From NCBI GenBank assembly GCA_946886085.1, contig CAMPHX010000075.1, positions 1 through 6,509 on the forward strand: a DNA stretch of 6,509 bases, given 5' to 3'. The notes beneath the pieces are model-generated. The model was given only the letters and a program-made list of their open reading frames with translations, was not told where the DNA came from and made no database searches. Position numbers and translations under genes: made by a program. Source of the stretch: an uncultured Flavobacteriales bacterium (lineage in GTDB: Bacteria; Bacteroidota; Bacteroidia; Flavobacteriales; Vicingaceae). Positions 1 through 6,176 of this stretch are shown here, in pieces; within the stretch, counting starts at the first letter, position 1, and each line of letters opens with the position of its first letter.

Positions 1-5
1 GTATT

Positions 6-758
6 ATGTATAGAGCAATTATAGTAGATGACGAGAAAGGTGGAAGAGAACATTTGGCCACCATCTTAAAAGAGTTTTTCGATATAGAAATTAAAGCTCA
101 TGCTGCCAATGCAAAAGAAGCTATTACCGCTATTGAAGAACATCAACCCGATTTGTTGTTTTTAGATATTGAAATGCCAGGAGAAAATGGTTTTGATTTA
201 TTAGAAAAATTAGAAAATATCAATTTCGATGTGATTTTTACAACTGCTTATGATCATTATGCTATAAAAGCCATTAAATATAGTGCGTTAGATTATTTAT
301 TAAAACCCATTGATGCAAATGAGTTAGAAGCCGCCATAAACCGATTTAAATCAAAAATTAGAAACCAAGAATTAACTAATAACAAACTAAAAACACTACT
401 CAACAATTTATCTTCTGGTAGCAATGGTCAAGAACAAAAAATTGTTATCCATGATGGCGAAGGCTTGAATTTTATTAAAATAAAAGACATTATCCGATTT
501 CACTCTGAGGGAAGTTATACCGATGTTCATGTGGTTGGTCAAGACAAACATTTTGTTACTTCAAAACAAATTGGCGAGTATGAAGAAATGTTAGTCAATG
601 AGAAATTTTATAGAATTCACCGCTCTTATTACATTAATTTACTCCATGTAAAAAAATATGTTAGAGGAGATGGTGGTTATGTTATAATGAGTGATGGTTC
701 TAAGCTTGAAGTATCTCGAAGAAAAAAAGCAGAATTTATTCAATTACTTTCCCAATAA
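6..758 (+). CDS. LytTR-family two-component response regulator
   Basis: This is a cytoplasmic DNA-binding response regulator of the LytR/AlgR type. An N-terminal receiver domain (about residues 2-118) accepts phosphate from a sensor kinase, and a C-terminal LytTR domain (about 145-248) binds promoter DNA. In the receiver I see the acidic pair D8/D9, the phospho-acceptor D54 in LFLDIEMPG, the switch threonine T80 in FTTAY and the invariant lysine K100 in LLKP. The LytTR half shows IRFHSEGSYTDVH and FYRIHRSYYIN, both typical of the fold. At 250 aa it is full length for the family. The start lies 6 bp into the window, so any upstream gene is unseen; in Bacteroidota such regulators usually follow a LytS/His_kinase-type sensor kinase gene. 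The target promoters cannot be deduced. The 3' end overlaps the convergent transporter gene by 23 bp. Confidence 0.96.
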   Translation: MYRAIIVDDEKGGREHLATILKEFFDIEIKAHAANAKEAITAIEEHQPDLLFLDIEMPGENGFDLLEKLENINFDVIFTTAYDHYAIKAIKYSALDYLLKPIDANELEAAINRFKSKIRNQELTNNKLKTLLNNLSSGSNGQEQKIVIHDGEGLNFIKIKDIIRFHSEGSYTDVHVVGQDKHFVTSKQIGEYEEMLVNEKFYRIHRSYYINLLHVKKYVRGDGGYVIMSDGSKLEVSRRKKAEFIQLLSQ

Positions 759-1644
759 CGCTTTTAGCTTTTTTGTCATCTCTAAATTTAAAAAAAGCAT
801 TTAAAAAGATAGCCGATAACACAATAGCCATCCCTACATAAAAACCTGTTGACATTATTTCACTTTCGGGCCACAACAAAACGGCTATAATAATAGAATA
901 AATAGGTTCTAAATTAATAGAAATTACTACCGTAAACGGAGAAATTTTTTTCATTACTTCTACCGACATAATAAAAGCAAAAGCAGTACAAATTATTCCT
1001 AAAATTAATAACCATTTGATATCTGAAACCGGAATAAGAAAAGCCTCCATATTGCCTAAATTCATAAAAATTAAGTAGCTCGATAAAATGACTAATGCCC
1101 CTAATAATTCATAAAAAGAAAGTGTTTTGGAGTTAGTTTCTTTCACTAAAACACCATTAATTACCGTAAACCAAGAGCTAAATACTGCCGCTACAATTCC
1201 CAATACAATTCCTGTTAAATAGCTAAATTCAAAATTGAAAATCAATACTAATCCCACAATAATTAGCAAACCCAAAAACAACTCGTACCCTTTAATTTTT
1301 CGTTTAAAATAAAGCGGTTCAATCAATGCAGTAAATAAAGTACTACTCGATAAGCAAACCAATGCTATAGAAACAGTAGATTGTTTTATCGCCTCAAAAA
1401 AAGCCACCCAATGTATGGCAATTAAACACCCTACTATAAAGGTTTGTTTCAATATTTTTTTATTGATTTTGAAAGAATGTTTGCTTATTAAAAAATAGAT
1501 AGCAATAGCTGCCACACCAATTAAAACTCTATACCAAACCAATAAATACGAGTTGGCGGAAATCAATTTACCTAAAATTCCGGTTAACCCGAAAATAAGC
1601 ACCACTATGTGCAGCCAAAAATGATATTTATATTTTTCAAACAT
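736..1644 (-). CDS. EamA/DMT-superfamily transporter
   Basis: This is an inner-membrane permease of the drug/metabolite transporter superfamily (EamA family), which typically exports amino acids, other metabolites or drugs. The substrate cannot be read from the sequence. About ten hydrophobic helices are visible, at roughly residues 8-28, 33-53, 67-83, 90-111, 119-137, 141-161, 176-194, 208-228, 236-258 and 265-284. They form the two five-helix repeats of the family. Repeat one carries the usual HWVAFFEAIKQSTVSIA stretch and repeat two the matching SPFTVVISINLEPIYS stretch, with a Glu-Pro in each half. At 302 aa it has the expected length. The ATG at 1642-1644 lies just beyond the secG terminator, and I find no convincing promoter in the 64-bp gap. 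It may therefore rely on read-through or on a promoter I cannot recognise. Its 3' end overlaps the response regulator tail to tail. Confidence 0.93.
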   Translation of the reverse strand: MFEKYKYHFWLHIVVLIFGLTGILGKLISANSYLLVWYRVLIGVAAIAIYFLISKHSFKINKKILKQTFIVGCLIAIHWVAFFEAIKQSTVSIALVCLSSSTLFTALIEPLYFKRKIKGYELFLGLLIIVGLVLIFNFEFSYLTGIVLGIVAAVFSSWFTVINGVLVKETNSKTLSFYELLGALVILSSYLIFMNLGNMEAFLIPVSDIKWLLILGIICTAFAFIMSVEVMKKISPFTVVISINLEPIYSIIIAVLLWPESEIMSTGFYVGMAIVLSAIFLNAFFKFRDDKKAKSVIGKVIE

Positions 1645-1656
1645 TTTTTAAGGCAT

Positions 1657-1689
1657 AAAAAAAGCAAGGATAATTAAACCCTTGCTTTT
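1657..1689 (-). terminator. Rho-independent terminator of secG
   Basis: GCAAGG at 1664-1669 pairs with CCTTGC at 1680-1685 around a 10-nt loop. The stem is extended by AAAA at 1660-1663 pairing with TTTT at 1686-1689. Read on the minus strand, the hairpin runs into seven consecutive T (1657-1663), as expected for termination of the secG transcript, whose stop codon lies about 20 nt upstream. On the plus strand the hairpin has only a four-T tail, but plus-strand transcription is not expected here. Confidence 0.85.
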
Positions 1690-1708
1690 ATTGAAAGTTA
1701 ATTATGTA

Positions 1709-2056
1709 TTATTTTTCCTCTTGATTCTCTTGAGCCGGAACAGGTGCGTTATTCATGTTTGGCATTGTAGGAGCAGCTTTCTCATCAATTAATTCTTGAA
1801 TTTTTGAATCACCTGCCTCATCATCAGTAACCGTTTTTGTTGGGTTAACAGCAGATGAAGCAATGCTCAATACTACCAAAGCAATCCCTAAGGTCCAAGT
1901 TGCTTTTTCTAAAAAGTTAGTTGTTTTTCTAACACCCATAATTTGGTTATTGGCAGAAAAAGCTGAATCTAAACCACCTTTTGGGTTTTGAATTAATACG
2001 ATCAACAAAAGCAAGAAGCAGATGATGATAACTAATACTGTGATAAGTGTAAACAT
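1709..2056 (-). CDS. secG: Protein translocase subunit SecG
   Basis: SecG is the small inner-membrane subunit of the SecYEG channel and assists SecA-driven export of unfolded proteins. The 115-aa product has the expected two-helix architecture: TM1 at about residues 3-22, the conserved VLIQNPKGGL loop at about 20-29, the cytoplasmic stretch GVRKTTNFLEKATW at 41-54, and TM2 at about 55-70. Residues 71-115 form an acidic tail with Pro and Asn, common in Bacteroidota SecG and absent from the shorter hydrophobic core. The ATG at 2054-2056 overlaps the stop codon of the preceding TPR gene by one base (TAATG), which suggests a shared transcript and translational coupling. A clear intrinsic terminator follows. 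Confidence 0.96.
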   Translation of the reverse strand: MFTLITVLVIIICFLLLLIVLIQNPKGGLDSAFSANNQIMGVRKTTNFLEKATWTLGIALVVLSIASSAVNPTKTVTDDEAGDSKIQELIDEKAAPTMPNMNNAPVPAQENQEEK

Positions 2057-2934
2057 TATTTTTGTTTTAAGTTTTTAATTTGGGTTGCAAAATAACTGCT
2101 TTTTTTTGGATATTTCAAACTTAATTTTTCATACATTTCTATCGCTTTCTGATAATGTCCCTGATCAACGTGGATAAGGGCTAGCGTCTCGCTTACCATA
2201 TCAGAATTATCTACCACACTTAGCCTTGCCATGTTTATTGGAGAATAAAATTCGGTCTTTTTAGGTTGAATTTTAGGATCTTCTTGAATAAACTTATTAA
2301 TTAAATCAAATTTATCGATGTTAGAAGTATTGGTTTTAGCATCATTAGTAAGTGGAACATCACCTTTAAAATGCGACAACCATTCAGCAAAAGAATGTGG
2401 TGAATCAACATCAAAAGTGGGTTGATTGCTTTTAGCCTCCTCTTTTTCAGTTGATGGTTGTTCTTGAGTACTCGATTTTTGTTTGTCTTCTTCCGTTTCC
2501 AGTAAAATATAACTATTAATTGCTGCAGCTCTTAATTGTTGTTCTAAAGCATCAATTTTTGTAGGTTCTTTTGGTTTTTCTTCTTCAACTTGCTTTGTTG
2601 TTGCTTTTTCTTCAACAACCTCATCAACCAACTCCACTTTTTCTTCAATCTTCTCTTCTTTAATCGTTGATTTTTCTACTATTTTATCTTCAACTTTTTT
2701 CTCAACAACAGCATGCAATTGATAAAACAAATGTTGTCTGTCGGTACAATAAACAGCCGCTTTTTTAAGGTATTCTTCAAATAAAATATCGTCATTTTTT
2801 TTGAGTAATCCGGCATACATTAAATGAGCAGTTTGGCAATAAGGAAATTCATCCACCACAAACTTGAGCTCATTGGTGTTTTGGCTCAACATGGTAGGGT
2901 TTTTAATACTTTCTATAAATTGCGATTGCTGCAT
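2056..2934 (-). CDS. TPR-type protein encoded upstream of secG, function unknown
   Basis: This 292-aa protein probably lies in the cytoplasm, since no signal peptide or membrane segment is visible. Residues 1-75 form a conserved-looking helical domain containing NELKFVVDEFPYCQTAHLMYAGLLK and AVYCTDRQHLFYQL. Residues 76-175 are a low-complexity linker rich in Glu, Lys, Val and Thr. A short SFAEWLSHF motif follows at 181-189. Residues 246-279 match one TPR repeat, with G259, Y261, A264, Y268 and P276 at consensus positions, followed by KYPKKSSYFATQI. From memory, flavobacterial genomes carry a protein with these same conserved ends beside secG, so this is probably that family; its role is not established. 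The start at 2932-2934 is supported because the N-terminal domain begins at once and the next Met (residue 15) would cut into it. Co-transcription with secG invites, but does not prove, a link to protein export. Confidence 0.88.
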   Translation of the reverse strand: MQQSQFIESIKNPTMLSQNTNELKFVVDEFPYCQTAHLMYAGLLKKNDDILFEEYLKKAAVYCTDRQHLFYQLHAVVEKKVEDKIVEKSTIKEEKIEEKVELVDEVVEEKATTKQVEEEKPKEPTKIDALEQQLRAAAINSYILLETEEDKQKSSTQEQPSTEKEEAKSNQPTFDVDSPHSFAEWLSHFKGDVPLTNDAKTNTSNIDKFDLINKFIQEDPKIQPKKTEFYSPINMARLSVVDNSDMVSETLALIHVDQGHYQKAIEMYEKLSLKYPKKSSYFATQIKNLKQK

Positions 2935-2938
2935 AAAG

Positions 2939-2946
2939 CAAAGGTA
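2939..2946 (-). promoter_or_regulatory. Bacteroidota-type -7 promoter element of the TPR-secG operon
   Basis: The minus strand reads TACCTTTG here, an exact match to the TAnnTTTG -7 consensus used by the primary sigma factor of Bacteroidota. It ends only four bases (CTTT) before the ATG at 2934-2932, so transcription would begin at or very near the start codon and leave essentially no leader. No TTG-type -33 box is visible at the usual 19-21 bp spacing; that position falls within the TTTGAGG tandem repeat. The element match is directly seen, while its use as a promoter is inferred. Confidence 0.6.
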
Positions 2947-2962
2947 TAAAAAAGTGTTGAAA

Positions 2963-2980
2963 GTTTGAGGTTTGAGGTTT
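2963..2980. repeat. Short tandem repeat of the heptamer TTTGAGG
   Basis: Two exact copies of TTTGAGG (2964-2970 and 2971-2977) are followed by a partial third, TTT, and preceded by G. The tract lies 17-34 bp upstream of the -7 element of the TPR-secG operon, where a -33 box or a regulator site would sit. It may be a simple slippage repeat, and nothing in the sequence shows a function. Confidence 0.7.
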
Positions 2981-2987
2981 CCCTATT

Positions 2988-3156
2988 TGTCATTCAGGAG
3001 GAACCTTGTTGGAATAAGAGACAAAGTTAATTTAGTCTTGATGTTTAATAGAATTATTCCATAATTAATACGCGTTGAGTGTTCTTTTCAAGTTTCCTTC
3101 GGTAAATAATTTGGGACTTCCTTACCGCTACTCAACAGGATTCCTCCTGAATGACA
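2988..3156. repeat. 169-bp structured intergenic element with 24-bp terminal inverted repeats (MITE/REP-like)
   Basis: The left arm at 2988-3011 begins TGTCATTCAGGAGGAA and the right arm at 3133-3156 is its reverse complement, with 22 of 24 positions matching and the outer 16 identical. One of the two differences would be a U-G wobble in plus-strand RNA. Inside are two further inverted repeats. The first is GGAATAA at 3011-3017 with TTATTCC at 3054-3060. The second is GTTGAGT at 3074-3080 with ACTCAAC at 3130-3136, which encloses CGGTAA at 3100-3105 with TTACCG at 3122-3127. Together they could fold into a branched stem with two side arms, though 3133-3136 is shared by two alternative pairings. 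There is no open reading frame of note and no transposase. No clear target-site duplication flanks the element. Bacteroidota intergenic regions often carry TGTCATTC-type palindromic repeats, so a non-autonomous mobile or REP-like repeat is the best guess. Confidence 0.65.
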
Positions 3157-3414
3157 TGATATAATGGTTTTTCTATACATCCCTAAACTCATAAATTTAT
3201 ACCCTCATAAACTAAACTATCCACCTTCACAACCCATTGTTAATTAAAACTTATTAAAGGCGTTTTTTAAGCCTCAAACACATTTAATTTTGAAACAACC
3301 ATTTAATATATTTACTTTTTAGTGAAATGATTATTTGGCAGCTCTATTTGACTGATAATAAATTATTAATATAAACAGATAAAATAGAAAATCATTATTT
3401 CCGTTTCATAGCTT
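3157..3414. other. AT-rich leader region of the AsmA-family gene
   Basis: No coding frame or RNA gene is recognisable in these 258 bases. The region must hold the promoter of the downstream AsmA-family gene, because the gene on the other side is divergent. The best -7 candidates are TCTATTTG at 3343-3350 and TATATTTA at 3307-3314, each one mismatch from TAnnTTTG. A TTTG at 3289-3292 lies only 14 bp before the second, closer than usual for a -33 box. None is convincing. No Shine-Dalgarno sequence precedes the ATG, which is normal in this phylum. Confidence 0.4.
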
Positions 3415-6069
3415 ATGCGTTGGCTTAAAATCATTGGATATTCATTAATAGTGCTGTTGGTGTTGATTACCACTTTTAGCATTGTAATGTCGTCTTTTTA
3501 CGAAAAAGAAATTAAAAAATACATTGTAGAAGCCATTAACGAACAAGTAAATGTACCTATAAATGTTAAAGACCTCGACTTTTCAGTACTTAAAAAATTT
3601 CCTTATGCTTCGGTAGAGTTTAAAGAGGTGGAAATTTCTTCTACCAACCACAAATCACCATTATTAAAGGTAAAATCGGTTTATTTTCAGTTTAATATTA
3701 TCGATTTACTCAACAAAAAATACGTGCTGAAAAAAATAAGCATAGAAAATGGCAGCACTTTTATTTTTATTGATCAACAAGGAAAAGATAATTTTCATTT
3801 TTGGAAAACCAACCCTGAAAGCACCAACCAACCAATTGCTTTTGAATTGTCGGATGTGCAATTTAAAAATATGGACCTTAATTACCTCAACGACTATAAA
3901 AAACAAGACATGGGCTTGGTAGTAACCAAAATGGATTTCTCAGGAAATTTTAATGAAAATAGTTATCATTTAGAGACCAACATTGCTTTACACATCAACC
4001 AACTGAATAGTAAAAACGAGGCTTTCCTGAAAGATAAAGATATTAATATGGAAGGTAAAATTGAGGTAAACAAACAGCAATTAAGTTATAAAATACAATC
4101 GGGAGAAGTAAGCATAGAAGAGCTTATTTTTAAGTTAGAAGGCATTATTTTAGATAAAAACGAAGAGCTGAATTTACAGCTTAGCTCCAAAGGAACGGAT
4201 GTAGATTTTGCTACACTTTTCTCTCTACTTCCGGCACAAATGCAAGAATCATTAGCTGCTTACGATGCTAAAGGGGTTTTTAATTATCAAGCCCAAGTTT
4301 CTGGCATATTTTCGGCTACTAAAACCCCTCATGTAGAAGCCGATTTTCAGGTGAAGTCAGGAAATTTAAAAGAGAAAAAATCAGGTTATGAGCTTTCTAA
4401 CATTCATTTTTCGGGAATTTACAACAATGGAGCAAACAACCATGCACAAACTACCAAGTTAAACATCAACGATTTTAATGCCGATTTCGGTGCGGGACAT
4501 ATATCAGGAAATTATGAAATTGCTAACTTCCAAAACCCTTATATTCAACTAACTTCCGAGGCTAATATAGACATTGCCATGGCGAAAGAATTTTTTAAAT
4601 TAGATTCGTTGGAAACCGCCACAGGAGAGCTTATTTTAAACGTGGCATACAAAGGCTACATCAGCAACTTGCAAAAAATTAAAGCTTCGGAATTGCAGCA
4701 GCTTAATGCTACAGGAAATGCTCAACTAATCAACACGCATTTAAAATGGCAATCGAAGCCTTACCAATTAATTAATGCCAATGCTTATTTTGAGTTTAAC
4801 AACAACCTTATAAAAATTGATTCATTAACCACTACGGTAAATCATTCTCCGGTATATATTTCGGGAGTTTTTAAAAATTTGTTGGCATATTTATTTGTAG
4901 AAAATGAAAAATTGGAAGTAACGGCTTCGTTTACATCTCCTAAATTTATGTTAGAAGATTTTTTACTACAATCTTCCTCTTCCAGCCAATCGGAGCAAGA
5001 GGTGAGTTTGCCCGACAACATCACCTTTACCTTTACAACACAAATAGATACTTTTTTGTTCAGGCGATTTAAAGCACAAAATTTTAGAGGCGTTATCCAA
5101 TTGGAAGACAATTTACTTTCGGCTACCGATGTTTCTTTTAATGCCATGGGCGGACATATTAAAGGAAGTATAGCTTTAGATAATGAAAACCCTAACGAGT
5201 TGCTCATTACCAGCAATGCTAAGATGTTCGATATTGATATTACGCAACTGTTTTATCAGTTCGAAAATTTTGGACAGACGGCTTTAGATGCCGAAAACCT
5301 GAAAGGTAAAGCAGCTATTGCGGTAGATTTTGCTTCCGTTTGGGATAAACATTTAAACGTAAATAAAGATAAAATTTATGCTTCCTCCACCATCATTATT
5401 AAAAATGGCGAATTGATAGACTACGAACCAGTAATGGCGTTGAGTAAATTTATAGAAGTAGAGGAGCTGAAACGCATTAAGTTTAACCAGTTAAAAACGG
5501 TTATAGAAATTAATAAGCAAGTAATAAGCATTGCGAAAACCGAAATACAATCTTCGGCTACTAATTTAACCCTTTCGGGAAGCCACCATTTTAATAACGA
5601 TATAGATTACCGCGTAAAGGTAGATTTAAGCGAAATCCTATGGGATAAAGCCAAAAAACGCAAAAAACAAAATGAAGAATTTGGCTATGTAGAAGATGAT
5701 GGATTAGGAAAAGGAACGGTATTTTTAAAAATTACGGGCAATGTAAAAAACTACAAAGTAAGCTACGATACCGAAGGGTTAAAGACCAACATGAAAGAAA
5801 ACATACAGGAAGAAAAAAGAACCTTAAAAAGCATTTTAAACAAAGAATTTGGATGGTTTAAAAAAGATACTACTATTACCAAAGAAGAACCTAAGAAAAA
5901 AGACGGGTTAAAAATTGAATGGGAAGAAGCCGAAGACAACAACACCAAAGAAGATACTAAAAAGAAAAAAGAGAGTGAGAAAAAGAAAGAAAAAACAGGC
6001 TTGCGTAAGTTCTTAGATAAAATTGCCAACCCTAATGAAGAAGAACTAGAAGAAAATAAGGAGTTTTAG
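3415..6069 (+). CDS. AsmA-family envelope protein
   Basis: This is a large membrane-anchored AsmA-like protein of 884 aa. Residues 5-27 form one N-terminal transmembrane segment, so the bulk should lie in the periplasm. The stretch from about residue 35 (IVEAINEQVNVPINVKDLDFSVLKKFP) is the typical AsmA N-terminal repeat. The middle is a long series of beta-rich repeats of the kind that build a hydrophobic groove in AsmA/TamB/YhdP proteins. Residues 663-742 (GELIDYEPVMALSKF to DIDYRVKVDLSEIL) match the conserved AsmA C-terminal region. Relatives in E. coli are implicated in moving phospholipid to the outer membrane; for this protein that role is inference. Residues from about 815 to 884 form a Lys/Glu-rich tail with GWFKKDTT and GLRKFLDKIANP. 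The start is the first ATG after an in-frame TAG at 3409-3411. The gene appears monocistronic. Confidence 0.9.
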   Translation: MRWLKIIGYSLIVLLVLITTFSIVMSSFYEKEIKKYIVEAINEQVNVPINVKDLDFSVLKKFPYASVEFKEVEISSTNHKSPLLKVKSVYFQFNIIDLLNKKYVLKKISIENGSTFIFIDQQGKDNFHFWKTNPESTNQPIAFELSDVQFKNMDLNYLNDYKKQDMGLVVTKMDFSGNFNENSYHLETNIALHINQLNSKNEAFLKDKDINMEGKIEVNKQQLSYKIQSGEVSIEELIFKLEGIILDKNEELNLQLSSKGTDVDFATLFSLLPAQMQESLAAYDAKGVFNYQAQVSGIFSATKTPHVEADFQVKSGNLKEKKSGYELSNIHFSGIYNNGANNHAQTTKLNINDFNADFGAGHISGNYEIANFQNPYIQLTSEANIDIAMAKEFFKLDSLETATGELILNVAYKGYISNLQKIKASELQQLNATGNAQLINTHLKWQSKPYQLINANAYFEFNNNLIKIDSLTTTVNHSPVYISGVFKNLLAYLFVENEKLEVTASFTSPKFMLEDFLLQSSSSSQSEQEVSLPDNITFTFTTQIDTFLFRRFKAQNFRGVIQLEDNLLSATDVSFNAMGGHIKGSIALDNENPNELLITSNAKMFDIDITQLFYQFENFGQTALDAENLKGKAAIAVDFASVWDKHLNVNKDKIYASSTIIIKNGELIDYEPVMALSKFIEVEELKRIKFNQLKTVIEINKQVISIAKTEIQSSATNLTLSGSHHFNNDIDYRVKVDLSEILWDKAKKRKKQNEEFGYVEDDGLGKGTVFLKITGNVKNYKVSYDTEGLKTNMKENIQEEKRTLKSILNKEFGWFKKDTTITKEEPKKKDGLKIEWEEAEDNNTKEDTKKKKESEKKKEKTGLRKFLDKIANPNEEELEENKEF

Positions 6070-6176
6070 TGGGGGGGGCAGCTTGGCTAAAAAAATCGTG
6101 GATTTACTTAACGGCAATAAATTTACATAAAAAGAAAGGTTAGTCATGTTCTTTAAGTGTTGTTAGGTGCTTTTGT
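6070..6176. other. Convergent spacer with a G8 run
   Basis: These 107 bases separate the stop of the AsmA-family gene from the stop of the minus-strand gene on the right. The spacer opens with T followed by eight G (6071-6078), unusual in such AT-rich DNA. The only hairpin I find is a weak AAAGAA (6131-6136) with TTCTTT (6149-6154), which is not a convincing terminator. I see no other feature. Confidence 0.5.

Noticed and set aside
2..13. Possible last codons of an upstream kinase gene, ending TAG at 11-13
   Set aside because: Only four codons would be visible, and other frames are equally open at the edge, so no gene can be supported.
2350..2710. Repetitive Glu/Lys-rich linker of the TPR protein as a DNA repeat
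   Set aside because: The similarity is protein-level low complexity from biased codons; I see no regular DNA repeat unit.
3257..3275. AGGC/GCCT hairpin with a T-rich loop as a terminator
   Set aside because: The stem is only four base pairs, the T run is in the loop and not after the stem, and no gene ends nearby.
3307..3350. TATATTTA and TCTATTTG as promoter -7 boxes for the AsmA-family gene
   Set aside because: Each has one mismatch and no well-spaced -33 partner. In AT-rich DNA such matches are expected by chance, so neither is annotated as a promoter.
3706..3906. Minus-strand open frame of 66 codons inside the AsmA-family gene
   Set aside because: It lies wholly inside a well-supported gene, has no recognisable domain and no promoter, and fits a chance antisense frame.
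4842..5216. Minus-strand open frame of 124 codons inside the AsmA-family gene
   Set aside because: It is antisense to the beta-rich repeat region of a clear gene, and its residues resemble no protein family.
5763..6029. Minus-strand open frame of 88 codons rich in Ser, Phe and Leu
   Set aside because: Its apparent hydrophobic, membrane-like character is simply the complement of the Lys/Glu-rich tail codons on the plus strand.
6131..6154. AAAGAA/TTCTTT hairpin as a shared terminator of the convergent genes
   Set aside because: The stem is six base pairs of mostly A-T with a 12-nt loop and no following T-tract on either strand.
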